A stretch of 64,000 nucleotides of DNA from positions 62,001 through 126,000 of the forward strand of contig JAVGVS010000280.1 of the NCBI GenBank assembly GCA_032718565.1, read 5' to 3'. The stretch's first letter is position 1. Each line of letters begins with the position of its first letter. Shown piece after piece: positions 36,745 to 48,600 of the stretch. The notes below the pieces were generated by a model. That model was given only the letters and a program-made list of their open reading frames with translations, had not been told where the DNA came from and did no database searches. The stretch comes from Distichodus sexfasciatus. Its lineage: Eukaryota; Chordata; Actinopteri; Characiformes; Distichodontidae. A program made the translations under genes and the position numbers.

Positions 36745-37902
36745 TAAACTTTACTTCGTTTCGATTGGCCCACATTACCATAACGAAAAAGAACTTTACA
36801 GTCAATCTTGTGTTTTGTTTTGGGAAGCTTGCTTCTGACTGTTATTAACTACCTGTTAGATTTTAAAGTCATGAATTAACTTTATCTCCTCCCACAAAAA
36901 ATGATCCAGCAGCATCAGAAAGAAATGTTTTAAAATATCAAAACGCCCCTGATGTACAAACAAAATTAAAAACACGTAATGTCACTATTAGTATTAGAGC
37001 TTGTTTTTGTTAGCAATGCTTACTTCTGAATGTTATGTCGAATAAATGATCAGTAATCTTTGGTAAAGAAGTTAAGTCAAAGTAAAGTTGCTGCAGTGGT
37101 TTTACAGGTTTTTGCAAATAAATGTTTGCTTTAATGACAGATTCTGCTTTGTAGCTATAACAACCTGTTAGCTTTAATGTTATGTTATAAATAAACATGC
37201 CTTCCTATAAATCTATAAAAACTAAAACAAAAATGGTGTAAGCATCAAATGTTCACAGGTCTCTGATAGACAAACAAAAGTAACTACATGTTACATGGAA
37301 ATTTATTGATGAATTTACAGATGAAACTTTACTTCGTTTGATTGGCCCACATTACCATAACGAAAAAACTTTTCAGTCTTGTGTTTTTGTTTTAGAAAGC
37401 TTGCTTCTGACTATTTATTAACTACTATTTAATTTAAGTCATGAATTAACAGATTGTCTCCTCCCACAAAAAAAATTATATCAACTAACATCGAGAAAGA
37501 AATGTTCTAAAATGTCAAAACGCCCTGATGTACAAACAAAACTAAAAACATGTTATGTCACTATTAGTATTGAAGCTTGTTTTTGTTAGCAATGCTTACT
37601 TCTGAATGTTATGTGAATAAATGATCAGTAATAATCTTTGGTAAAGTTAAGTCAAAGTAAAGTTGCAGTGGTTTCAGGTTTTTTTATGCAAATAAATGTA
37701 TTTAGCTTTAATGACAGATTCTACCTGTAGCTATAACAACCTGTTAGCTTTTTTTAATGTTATAAATAAACACATACCTTCCTATAAATCTAACAAAACA
37801 AAAAAAAATGGTGTAAGCATCAAATGTTCTAAGAGTCTCTGATAGACAAACAAAAGCACTACATATTGCATGAAATTTATTGATGAATTTACAGATGAAA
37901 CT
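36745..37902. repeat. Two-copy tandem duplication of a ~578 bp unit
   Basis: Unit 1 (about 36747-37323) and unit 2 (about 37325-37902) both begin at AAACTTTACTTCG following GATG or similar. Both contain CATTACCATAACGAAAAA, GCAATGCTTACTTCTGAATG and CAAATAAATGT landmarks. A third start (GAATTTACAGATGAAACTTC, 37886) abuts unique DNA. The copies differ mainly by small indels. No coding sequence is seen. Confidence 0.88.
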
Positions 37903-38154
37903 TCGGCCCCTTCTCCCTTACGCTCGCCTTTTAACTCGGTCCCTGCGCCCTTTCCCATGTCCACTTCATAGGGAGCAACAGAGCGATTGGAGGTCATTAC
38001 GGATATATACGCGATTTTTTTGGAAACTGTAACATGCAGGATAAAAAATGATAAAACTCTTCTTTTATAGCACTGTAGACTTGGTAATTAAATAATGGTA
38101 ATCATTGAATGTTAAATTAATTAATGTTAAATAAACTGTCAGTCTAACCAGGCA

Positions 38155-38186
38155 GGGGGCGGGGTCTGTGTTTTGTGGGCGGGGTT
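38155..38186 (+). promoter_or_regulatory. Paired GC boxes, candidate lurap1l promoter
   Basis: GGGGGCGGGG at 38155-38164 and GTGGGCGGGG at 38176-38185 are Sp1/KLF-type sites. They lie about 410 bases upstream of the lurap1l ATG in CpG-bearing sequence and are followed by CGGTCGGTCATCGG. There is no TATA box. The tandem duplication ends about 250 bases upstream. Confidence 0.5.
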
Positions 38187-38593
38187 CACCTGTCGGCCGG
38201 TGTTAAATTACAGAGGAAACCCGTTACGTAGGGTTTTACATCGGCTGTCTTTCTCTCGGTCGGTCATCGGCTTCTCTGGACTTGTTAAACTGGCTTTATG
38301 GGTTCAGATGTCCGCGCTGAGGCTCTGTGTTTTTAGGGAAACTGCTGCTAGAGTCGGAAAAACAGTTGCGTCGCAAAACTTGAACATTCCCATTATTCAG
38401 TTTTTTGCAGACAGAGGAAATCGATGGAAGGAGGAGCTTTAATAATCTGACATTATTTTAAATATCCCTGAACTGTCTATCTCAGGGTTTTTGTTAGTAG
38501 TAGTGTTTTATTATTATTTTAGGATAGGCTTTAACGCTGCAGTAGAATACTGCAATAAGATCCACGACAGGACATTTAATAGCTCCGTTAATT

Positions 38594-41500
38594 ATGGATG
38601 AGGACGGAGCTGTGCCGGATTTTAAGGACATTGAGGTGAAACTGGGTCTCAAGGTTCCGGAGAGTTTGGTTCGGTCCATCGCGGAGGGAAGTCCAAGGCT
38701 CAAACCGGAGTCCAAACACTCAGCGCCGGCTGCAAACAGGAGAAACTCCGCCAGCAGCGAGCTGAAAATCCTGGAGAGCAAAATGCAGTTTCTGCGGCAG
38801 GAAATGGTGAGGAAATGTGTTTTATTGGATCAAACTTATTAACAGGAGCAACGTTAAGTTTCCATTGTTCGGTTAACTCACCAGGTGTAGGAAGAAGAAT
38901 GCAGAATATTATGGGAATATTAAGTGAATTGTGTAGGAAAAGTATTCGAGGTCAATGCGTCTCGATCATCTAACGTTTGTTCATAGGTAAGAACAGAATC
39001 CGCAACTGCTAAAGAGGACCCTTGCGCAAACTTTATTGCATACTTGTTTGGGCAAAACACGTGATTGTGTTTTGTTGAACTGAACTTTGTATAGTATTAT
39101 ATTGATTAAATGTCTTTCTTAAGAAAATAATTAAGAAATTATCTGTGACCAATGATGTTTAGCACAATGTGAAGTATATTACTAATGTAAATAATGTAAT
39201 GTGTAGGTTCTAAATATTTAAATGCTATATCTAGATTTGTTTTTGTGCTACATTATGTACAAATATGTTTTAGTCATCTGTGATTCACATACTGCTGGAG
39301 ATTAATGTATAAATCGGTTGAAATACTTTGTCACACTTTTATATATGCCGTTTATAGCATAAATATGTATAGTACATATCATAAAAGTTACACTGAATAA
39401 CTCATTATGTATCCTCATTATCCGTGTCTCTATCCATTGGCATAAATTATTATGGGGGCGAATACAACTTCAAAATATATATAATAAAAATCTTCAGCTC
39501 AAAGTTTTTTTCCTTGTCTACAACACTGCATTTTAGATTGAGATGACAGTATAATATCAAATGAAATGGTTATAGTACTTCCACATTGTGAGTGTTTATG
39601 GCTGGCAAATTTCCATTGCTTTAGACAGCTTTAGCTTATGCCAACAAATTGCACAACATAAAATCAGATTGCAGTTGCAAAGTAAAGGTCTGTTCATACT
39701 TGCTAAGTTTAGTTTCTGCTATCCATTTCTCGCCCCGAGTGACAGCCATGTAACCCCAGATTTTGTCCAGATTGTGCAGTGGTCAATGACATGCTGTAGA
39801 ACATTGACCCCTGATAAGTTCAGGCATGCAGCCATTCACAACCCGAAAATTATGTCTGGGGCGACAGCCAAGTGACTGGAAGCCTTACGTTAAAACTTCT
39901 GTTTCTCTAATAATCCTGGGAATGTACAGTGGAAATAAACGTCATGCCTAAATATTCCTCAGTCTCACCACATGGACCAACATATGGTTTTTTAAAAGCA
40001 GGAGAGGAAAAAGGGTTTAACAGATGTATAGGTTAGACTTGCAGAGTAAAGAGACAATGTCTTTAAATATATGTATTCTAAAAACGCATTTAATCACCGG
40101 AAAAGGCCAGGAAGAAGAAAAGCCATTTGCACCTGATCGAAGTGCAATTCCCACATTATTGTCACCCCGTTGTGGGACATTCACACGTTGTCCGTCTTAG
40201 ATGGAATTGTGATGTCTGAGGCTTTTGTGTTTCATCAGGCTGAAGGAAGGTGTGTCTTTCATGCTTCATAGCTATTGAAAATGTACCACAAACACTGTCC
40301 ACTCTGCTATAAACGCTTAACCTGTATTTTCATCATCTGGCTTTTTTTAAGGCCCACCTGTCTTGGACTTAAAGAGGTGAAGTAGTATGATACACAGTAG
40401 GGGTGTAACGATATTTCAGTGTACATTCATACAATAATGTTTTGAAACAGCTTTTATTATGTGCGATAATACTGACTACTGTGGGCAGTAGCTCAGGAAT
40501 AAAAGGGTGAGATGATATTTAAGTGATGGTGTGAAGTCAGCTTATGATGCATCAAATCGAGCACTGGCTCCTGAATCAAATCAAATCTAAATGATATTGT
40601 AGCTGACTTTTTATTTTGGCAGATGTCGAATCGTTGTCCATTGAATATCGTATCATGATACTTGTGTTTGTGATTTACACCCCTAGTCATGATCTTGAAC
40701 CTGCCCCCTGCTTTGACCCCTCTGATAATAAAATCTAGAAGTTAGGGAGGACACACTGATTGCAGATCAGCGCTCAAAAGTCGACATAAGGCTTGTTTGA
40801 CACACGCTGCACATGCTGGTGTTAAGCCGGAGAGTGTCATTAGCACAGCAGCAGATGGCTGTCCATCCAGGGAGCGAAGGCTGTGTTTAAGTACCAAAGC
40901 TGGCTTTTCTTCTCCCCCTTACATCTACCTCAGAACTCTGGCATGCTGCAAAGCCTGTTTACGCTGCTTTTTAATTGTCGTTAGTCTTTGTCATGCTGTT
41001 TTCGTCCACTGCCTTGGAAACGTTCCAGTAAAAAGGCCAATGTAAAGAGGTCCAGGTATTGAAAATTTCCTCAAGTGAAAGTTCGGCTCATATGAATCAG
41101 TTGTGTTTTAGTAGAAATGATCGAGTCTGGATCCAAACAGAACATCACCTACATGTAGCAACACTACTAGCAAAGCTACTTTTAAAATACACTAGCAGTA
41201 GTAACTACTTTTTTATATGTATACTGATGTATCATGCCCAAACGCTACATTGCTATTTCTCTCTCTTTATAAAGACGGCTATTTTTGAAGTAACAGGCGT
41301 TTCTGATTGGTGTTGAAGTGGCAGATGTGGCATCTGATTGGCTACCATGCTGTCATTGCATCAGAGGATGCTTTTGGCAGCTGCGAGATGGAGTTGAAGG
41401 ATGGAGTCCTCCATGGCCAAGATGGATGCGTAAACCGTGGCTGTATTTTTTAAGAATTTATGACTCTGAAGGTGAAACAGACAGAACTGATATCTTAGTG

Positions 41501-44500
41501 TAACTTAGACCAACTGAAAACACTCTCAACCTCCAAAACCTAATTGAAACCTGATTTTGATTTGACATTACATTGTTAAAAATACTGATTTTCCTATTAC
41601 TTTCTACATCATGTTTCACAAATTAATGTAGAAATTTATGTAATAATTTTTTATTAACTATTACTGGATGAAACAGCTTGGATGTAGCTAGATACATTTT
41701 CGCTGTAGCTTGAAATGTAGCTAATTGCTATGCTAAAGAGCTGCAGCTTTGCTACTTTTAAGCACAAATAGCCTGAAAAACTACTTTTTAAAACTATCTT
41801 CCCCAACACTGCCTAGACATGTGTAGACGGACAGGTTTTTTCTGACATCAGCAGCATCCTTTTTGTCTGGCCATGGATCAGCCACCATTTGTCCCAGGAC
41901 CGTCCAATCTTTTACGATCTCGGCAGCTGGCCTGGGGTCAGGCTGTCCTGTCTGTTATTGTGAATGATAGTGGTAAAGGTCAAGAGGGCAGGTCTCAGAT
42001 CAGTTGTTAAAGGACAGCAGTGATGGAGGCAGCTGCCTCGCTGAGTGCATATACACACTGTTTTCAACACAAATATCAGCGAAAGGATAAAATAAAGTTT
42101 TTAATAATACAGTTGAATGAAAATGGAAACCCTTGAGCAACATGACTCTGTCGTTCAACGTTCACCCTTTTTTCTCAGTAAACGAACCGTGGCCGGCAGC
42201 AGCCGAGCTACAGTTGGTCTCCATGCCGCAAGGCTTAATCTTTAATCCAATCAGGGTTTTGTCCTCTGACCCCCTAGCAGGCCGTGCCTCTGAAGCTAAA
42301 TGTCCCACTATTGTTTGGGTGTTGGTTTGTTGATTTTGAAATAGGATGTGTGTTCATACTAATATTGGGGGATCATTATAATTTAAAAAATGTATCTAAT
42401 TCACTTATACAGGTTTATTTTTTAGCATTTCAAATAATTTACTTTAAAACTTGAACTTATTTTTTAATACACTTGTTAAAATGCATGCATGCAGATTTGC
42501 AGCTTATCGTCCATGGATACCAATAGCCTTTATTTACTTGATGACCTACGAGCATGTGCAAAAGTGATTGGTTATGGTGCGTGTCACAGAGCAATAGGGG
42601 GTCACAATGTTGCTTTCACATGTGCTAATAACTGTAGCATGTGCTCCAGGGCCCGCGAAGCTGGATTCTGCTTGTCTTTAAGACGTGTTTCGCCTTCATT
42701 GCTCTTCTGAGAGAGCACGTCCTAAGGTTTTGTCCTTTGTGAAAGAGTGAAGGGGCAAACCCAGGTCATCACACAAAACGCCTATCTGACCCTACCCTCA
42801 AGACACACATCATTGTAAAAGTAGGGGTCATAAATATATCACATGCATTATACATGTGTAACAATGTATGTGCAATAGGAATTCCGTAACCAATCTTTAG
42901 CCAAAAGTAAATGTTATAAACGGTTTGTCCTATATATTTAGTATATCTAGTAAATAAAATAGTAAAATGACTGAATGTTTTATATTTGGTGCTCTACATC
43001 TCATCTATTTTATTTTCTCCTGATGAAGAGTTTGTAATTATTACAATAAATACACATCAACCCACATCTTGGTTGATTATTCCCCTCGCTCTCTCTCGCC
43101 GATCTCTTTAGGCGCAGTAAAATTCCAGAGTGGCCGTGGTGTGAGTCGGTGATCTCATAAAGACAGGATGTAGTCACAATGCAAACAGTAGCAGTATTAT
43201 TGGCTGCGGCAGCCGACTCCATCACTGAGCCTCTGTGTTAAACCACAGCTGTGTGTGTATGTGTGCGTGTGGTTAAAGGACCTATACATCACTGATAGCA
43301 TCAGAGCTTTGCTGTAGTGCTAGTGTTTATGCACTTAAAAGTAACTGAAATCATTTAACATTTGCCAAAGTTATGTGCAAAGGTACAGAGGTCCTTTTTT
43401 GACTCATAGAGTAGTTAGTCTTTTGTAGTTTGATTCCATTAGTGTGCATGTCATTTTCATCTGTGATTTGCATTTTTTGCATGTGCAAATGTTTTCGTTT
43501 CTGCCAAAATCTGCATAAGACATTTGAAGCTTCTGGCTGTTTTTGCATGCCATTTGGGTTTAAATGACAAGAACCTGACAGACAGCACAATTTACTGAGC
43601 CAGTCCTAGAATGATGAGTCTCTTCTAGATGCTTGTCTGTAACTTCTGTGGTTCTAACTAATTTTCAAAATTCTTTCACTTTTGCATTTAAAATTGTGTG
43701 CATTTAAATTAGCGACACCTAGCAACTTTGTGTCTGTGTCCATGCAAAATTGAGGCATTTTGAACCAGAACTAGATAATTGTTTGGAATTGTTGTGGAGT
43801 TTGGTCATGAATTTCCATTTTATTGTTCTTCACTGTTGACCTTTTCATGTAAGTTAGCTACATGTTTTAGGTGGTATTTATTTTGTAGCTAATTGAATTC
43901 TGAATGCAACAGTAAAAGAATTTTGCCTAAAGTTATAGACAAGTACAGTTTGTAACAGGATCTAAAATGTTCATGCATTTATTTGTTTTTGTTTTTTTTA
44001 ATACACAGAGTTTGGGGGGGTTTTCCATAGGCCTTAGTTCATCAGGTGATTTTTGTTATATAACGGATATAATTATATAATATAAAATCTATCAATTTGT
44101 ATGTAATGGATTTTGGACAGGTTTAACGAACTTTATGTAATGCCAACATATTTAATTGACGTTTATTAATGTCTATTATTAATATTTTATAACGTGTTTC
44201 TTTACTCCGCAGGCCCATCTCCGCGCCATCGACGTCAAACTGATGCAGCAACTGCTGACCATCAATGAAGGCATCGAGTCTATCCGCTGGGTGATGGAGG
44301 AACGAGGGGGCGTGGCCAGTCGCGAGAGCAGCTTGAATGGCAGCTTGTACAGCCTATCAGACAGCCAGGACACCTCCCACCATGGCAGCTTGGGCAGCCT
44401 CCAAGACAGAACGGATGATCTGGACGGCATTTCAGTGGGCAGTTACCTGGACACTCTCGGAGAGGATTTCGGTCACTCCTCACCCAATGAGCTGTCGAGT

Positions 44501-44584
44501 AGCTTTAATGAAAAAACCCTCCTCGAGGACGACACTTTCCGGAAACCCAGAGTGGACTCGGACGAGTACTACTGTTTTGGATAA
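38594..44584 (+). CDS. lurap1l: Leucine-rich adaptor protein 1-like, two coding exons, 194 aa
   Basis: This is a small cytoplasmic adaptor-like protein. The related LURAP1 links MRCK kinase to MYO18A and has been tied to NF-kB signalling; the role of the -like protein is poorly known. Exon 1 is 38594-38806 (71 codons, donor GTGAGG) and exon 2 is 44213-44584 (acceptor CCGCAG), in phase 0. Visible parts are an N-terminal PDFKDIEVKLGLKVPESLV block, a predicted coiled coil (about 54-102) spanning the splice junction (FLRQEM / AHLRAIDVKLMQQLL), and a Ser-rich acidic tail with two GSLxSLxD repeats (about 114-136). The start ATG has A at -3 and G at +4. The human protein is somewhat longer at its N-terminus. 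The position just downstream of tyrp1 supports lurap1l over lurap1. An a/b paralogue suffix cannot be set from this window. Confidence 0.92.
40398..40685. mobile_element. MITE with TAGGGGTGTAA inverted ends
   Basis: The element starts TAGGGGTGTAACGATATTTC and ends TTTACACCCCTA, giving inverted ends of about 11-12 bases. It is 288 bases long, without coding capacity. Relatives lie at 30846 and about 60900-61213. The superfamily is not certain, and no clear target duplication is visible. Confidence 0.65.
41150..41812. mobile_element. hAT-type MITE remnant (AGTGTTGGGGA family)
   Basis: The right end CTTCCCCAACACTG (about 41799-41812) and inner phrases on AAGCTACTTTT, GTAGCTA and TGATTGGTGTT match the intact copy at 44599-45012. 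The left terminus is eroded. A 61-codon frame at 41318-41503 lies inside it and is not a gene. Confidence 0.6.
42553..42643. promoter_or_regulatory. Cluster of three CATGTG E-boxes
   Basis: CATGTG occurs at 42553-42558, 42619-42624 and 42638-42643. Two of these sit in GCATGTGC and one in CACATGTGCT, close to the MITF preference. The cluster is about 7 kb downstream of tyrp1 in complex sequence. A melanocyte enhancer is possible but not shown. Confidence 0.3.
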
Positions 44585-44598
44585 TACTAGTTAAGCAA

Positions 44599-45012
44599 CA
44601 GTGTTGGGGAAGCTACTTTTTAAATAGTGGATTTTTAAGATACAGTCTATCATTAAAAGTAGCTAAGATTTTTAATATAGTAGTTAGCTACAATACAAGC
44701 TATGGAGGAAAAGTAGCTAGTTACATCCAAGCTTCGAGAAGATGGATTCCGTCCTCCGACTCCATCTGGCAACTGCCAAGTTCTGCTGATACAACACCAA
44801 TCAGAAACACATGCTAATAAAAAAAAATACCCATTTTGAAAAATACTTTTTTTGTCTTTCGTAACGATTTTGCAATGTTATGCCAGGTCACATTGCTGTA
44901 TCAAAAAAACTGAGTTACTTTTAAAGCTATAGCTTCATTACTGAAAAGCTACTGAAAAACAGTAGTTTTGTTTGTAGTGTCTCTACTTGATGTAAGCTAA
45001 TCCCCAACACTG
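44599..45012. mobile_element. hAT-type MITE in the lurap1l 3' UTR
   Basis: The ends are CAGTGTTGGGGA (44599-44610) and TCCCCAACACTG (45001-45012), a perfect 12-base inverted repeat. An imperfect 8-base target duplication flanks it (TTAAGCAA at 44591-44598 and GTTAGCAA at 45013-45020). The 414-base element has no coding capacity and starts 14 bases after the lurap1l stop codon. It carries an AATAAA at 44816-44821 that could serve as a polyadenylation signal. Confidence 0.88.
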
Positions 45013-45408
45013 GTTAGCAATGATGTTAATCATCAGTGTTTCAGCGCTTCCACCTACTGCTCCTGAATTAGACTGTAGCTTCTGAAGCTGGTTCTTCTGG
45101 GAGATAAAAATCAGTGGTCTAAGCACACTTTTAGTCGTTAGCATCTGCTGCTGCAGCTGATGATGATGTGGTGATCTCACTGTGATTCTGCTAAGGGTCA
45201 CTGACTTTTGACTGCATGACCTAAAGCTCCTAATCCAAAGTCCCTTTAATCAAAGTTCCACCCGATATATGTTCTTGCCTTGCTATGACAGCTGGTGCTA
45301 GGCTAATTTGCCTTTGCTTCTAAAGCAGAACGTATGGAATCCCATACATCTCCAGGGAATAAGTCTTTTGTGTTTTGCACTCTGTTTTATTACTGCAAAA
45401 ACTCGTTC

Positions 45409-45912
45409 TAAGGGTGTTTTCACATATAGTCCTCTTTAAAGGAAACGAACTCAGTCCTCTAGAAGTGGTCCAAAAAGTGGACCAACAGAAAGGGAACTCG
45501 GTTCTTTTGATGTTCACACTGTGAGTTCATTTGAAAGGGGACTCGGTTATCTTTCTGGTCCACTACAGCTCAGATGGGGCCTCAGTCTTTTTTTCTGTTC
45601 ATACTTAATTTTATGGAGCTCTCAGACCTTTACTGCTTTGCATTCTGCCTAGTTTTTTTTTTTTTTTCTTCGAACAAAAACTGTCGAAGCGAACCAGGAG
45701 AGCTTTGCGTTCAGAAGGCGCGAGTTAAACGAACCGCGCCGTGGACTTAAAGCGAACCGGACTGAGACCACCTCCCGATGTGGTCTCAGTTCGGTTCGTT
45801 TCAGAGGGGTCTAAGTTCGTTTGGTGTGTTCACATATACATAAAAATGCTGACTAATCGATCTGAGTTTGCTTTGAGGGCTGAAACGGACCAAGTGTGAA
45901 AACACCCTTAAA
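45409..45912. mobile_element. MITE with long inverted ends (AAGGGTGTTTTCACA)
   Basis: The left end TAAGGGTGTTTTCACATATA and right end TGTGAAAACACCCTTA are inverted repeats of 15 or more bases. The right flank reads TTAA and the left CTAA, suggesting a TTAA target and so a piggyBac-like mobiliser, though hAT is possible. A perfect palindrome, CTGAGACCAC...GTGGTCTCAG, lies at about 45763-45790. It contains many GAAC/GTTC blocks and no protein. Confidence 0.75.
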
Positions 45913-47646
45913 TGTATGGCAGATTTAACTTTCACAAACGTGTGAATCTATAAATGTGCAGGGAATTATGTCCGATGTTTAGCCTTGTGAGATTCCCATT
46001 AGTAAGTAATTAAAATTTATATAATGTCTCAAATTTTGGATCCAGAACTTCATTGTATTCACGAGTTATGACTTGGACCAAAGGGCTGGTATTTAAAAAC
46101 CATGTAAAATCTGATGTTCTTGTCATAAAAATCACATGAGCTGTACTAGATCCCATCCTGAAACATAACAATTTGGGAACATTGAAGCTTTAAGAAACGT
46201 TCTAGTCACAGTGTGGTGAATGTGATTTTAGCAGAACTTGTGTTTATGATGAACTCTGTGTTGCATGAATGTAGCAAAAAGCTTGCAGAGCAGCTGTATT
46301 CCATGATCACCATTGGGAAACAGTGTTTCATGGTATTACCACTACTCTGTTAATTCAAAATATTATACAAATATTTAATTTGGAGAGATTTAATAAGAGT
46401 TCACTGACATGTTTTCATTTTAAAACTTAAAGACATTACTTCTTAACCCTAATGAGTGACACCATGTTAATGGCAAATGCAGTTGTTCATAAATGCTTTG
46501 CAAAATTATTTATATCCATCACGTTACACAAAGGAACTTCTATGTGTATTGTTATACCTTGTGGTCAGTAAAGATTTGTACAATATGTTCCGTTTCTGCT
46601 GATGACAAAGTTAGTCAGGTTGCTTATCAAACAAAATTGTTTTTGCCTCTATCTAAACAGTGACTCTTTTCAAGTTGTTGTCTAAGTGAAGTTCTAACTT
46701 TTTGAAACTTGAGTATTGTTTTTTCCCCACTGTTGACATTCAGAATTTTTGTTTGTGTACTTAATCTGAACCCCACTAAGGACATCACACTGATATTGTG
46801 TTTAACTTTTGATTCCCATTTTCCACTGATACTGGACTGTGTCTGTGTGTGTAGTGTGTAATTTTATATACTTATTTTGTACTATATAATGTTTAAATTG
46901 TTTCTCTTAATTTATTACTGTTTTGTTGTAAAAATACAACTGTATTTTTTCTTATAATGTCATAATATATTGTGTTTTCTTCTAAAAATTTGCCTCTTGT
47001 GTTAATATGTGGACTCCAAAAGTTCCAAGACTTTCGCACGCATTTGTGTCTTTGCATGTAATAAGGCTTATGACTAAGTTCAGATTTTCTCTTTTCTAAG
47101 AAAGACTGAGCCTGAGTTTGTGAATTCTGGCTTAATTGCCAAACCATATGCCTTCCCTCTTTAGAACTCGCTTTACAGAGCATTTAAAGCAACTGTGGAA
47201 AGTATTTCACTCTTCATCAGTATTTTGCTTCTGCGAAATGCATTTCGAGACCTACTGCACCCCTCAAAGGTTTTAACACGCTCAGATAGCAGTGGCTGCC
47301 TTTCGGTTAGTGGTCAATTATGCCACAAATACAGTAACTGTGTCAGGACCCTAGAGGTTAGCTAAATATACTCCTTCATTGGCAGCTGTGAACGATAGAG
47401 GAGGTGCTAGATATTAACAATCCTTTTTTCCACACTTCTGAGCGAACCACCGTCTTTAAAAGCCTTTAACATGAATAGTGCAAATGTAATGGTGCGTATT
47501 AGGAGACGGATATAAATGAAGCGGCACATCCGGAGACAGGATAAGAATGTTTGTTATTCGTATTTTAATTTCCATATTCATTTAGCTGATCCGGCTCCAG
47601 CAGGTCTGTTTGTGTAGTCAGTATGTAATTGAGTCTGCAGGCAAAT

Positions 47647-47699
<53 letters not shown>

Positions 47700-48515
47700 A
47701 AACTCTGTACAGACACTGACCTAAGTGAGAACTCCCAAAGGCCTAAATGCATAAAACGGCCCAACTCCTGAGAGATATCTCTGGTATTTATTATTGTATT
47801 CTATTTTTATTACAATCTTGACAGATTTTTCCTCTGAGACTTAATTTATTAATAACGCCATAAATACAAATGTTGCCCAACAACCAACAATACAATGACA
47901 ACGAACAAAGCAAAACTGAAGAAGAAGAGCCAACACAATTAAAGAGTTGTTAACATTAAAACTCTATGGACTGCCAAGAATCTAAGGGAATGTACTCTTA
48001 TTTAAACAACTCACCCATGGTGAAACATGTCCAGGCAGTACTTTTACTTAGAAATCCAGCCTAGATCTTTTTCCTCATGCCTGCACATTCAGAATAATAA
48101 GCAACTGTCGGACTAATGTTATTAACACAGCTCAATTTAAGGCCTATACCTGACTAATATTTTTGTTTCACTTATGGCAGCCTGGAATGCTTCAGAATAT
48201 CTGACAAGAACATAACTGTGTAATTTCATGATGAATTAGAAACAACATACATCTCATACACAGATAAAATGTGAACTAATAATATTACTAATGATGTGCT
48301 AATAATAAAACTCCATAAATAGCTGGATGGTTGTGCTTGTGTTGGAGTCAGAAAAACAGTAAATTATTGTAAGATTTAAACATTATATAAGTAAATAACG
48401 TTGAATTAAACTCAAGTTTTAAACTGTAAGTACAAAATGTTATATTACTGTACCAATATATAAGTGTATATTAGTGTTTTACGAATTAGCTGCTCTTTAG
48501 ACATGCACACCTTCT
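45913..48515. other. Intergenic DNA with a CT microsatellite
   Basis: The distal lurap1l 3' UTR could extend into the first part. A (CT)n run lies at 47652-47697. The - strand frame at 46893-47183 has no recognisable domain. No gene is supported. Confidence 0.4.
47652..47697. repeat. (TC)n microsatellite
   Basis: About 23 uninterrupted TC units are present. Confidence 0.97.
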
Positions 48516-48517
48516 TA

Positions 48518-48600
48518 TCAAAGTCAAAGTCAAAATTTATTGTCATCTCTACTATATACATGAACATAGAGAGACGAAATGACATAAACAGTATTTCTGT
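48518..48600 (-). mobile_element. Short antisense LINE 3' tail
   Basis: The AAAGTCAAAGTCAAAATTTA stretch, followed by TTGTCATCTCTACTATATAC and AGAGAGACGA, is the same 3' end as at 13435-13505. It is a heavily 5'-truncated copy of that LINE family. Confidence 0.75.

Larger units (their letters stand above)
38807..44212 (+). other. lurap1l intron, 5.4 kb
   Basis: This GT-AG intron holds a TAGGGGTGTAA-ended MITE (40398-40685), a hAT-type element remnant (about 41150-41812) and a cluster of three CATGTG E-boxes (42553-42643). No further lurap1l exon or nested gene is recognised. Confidence 0.85.
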
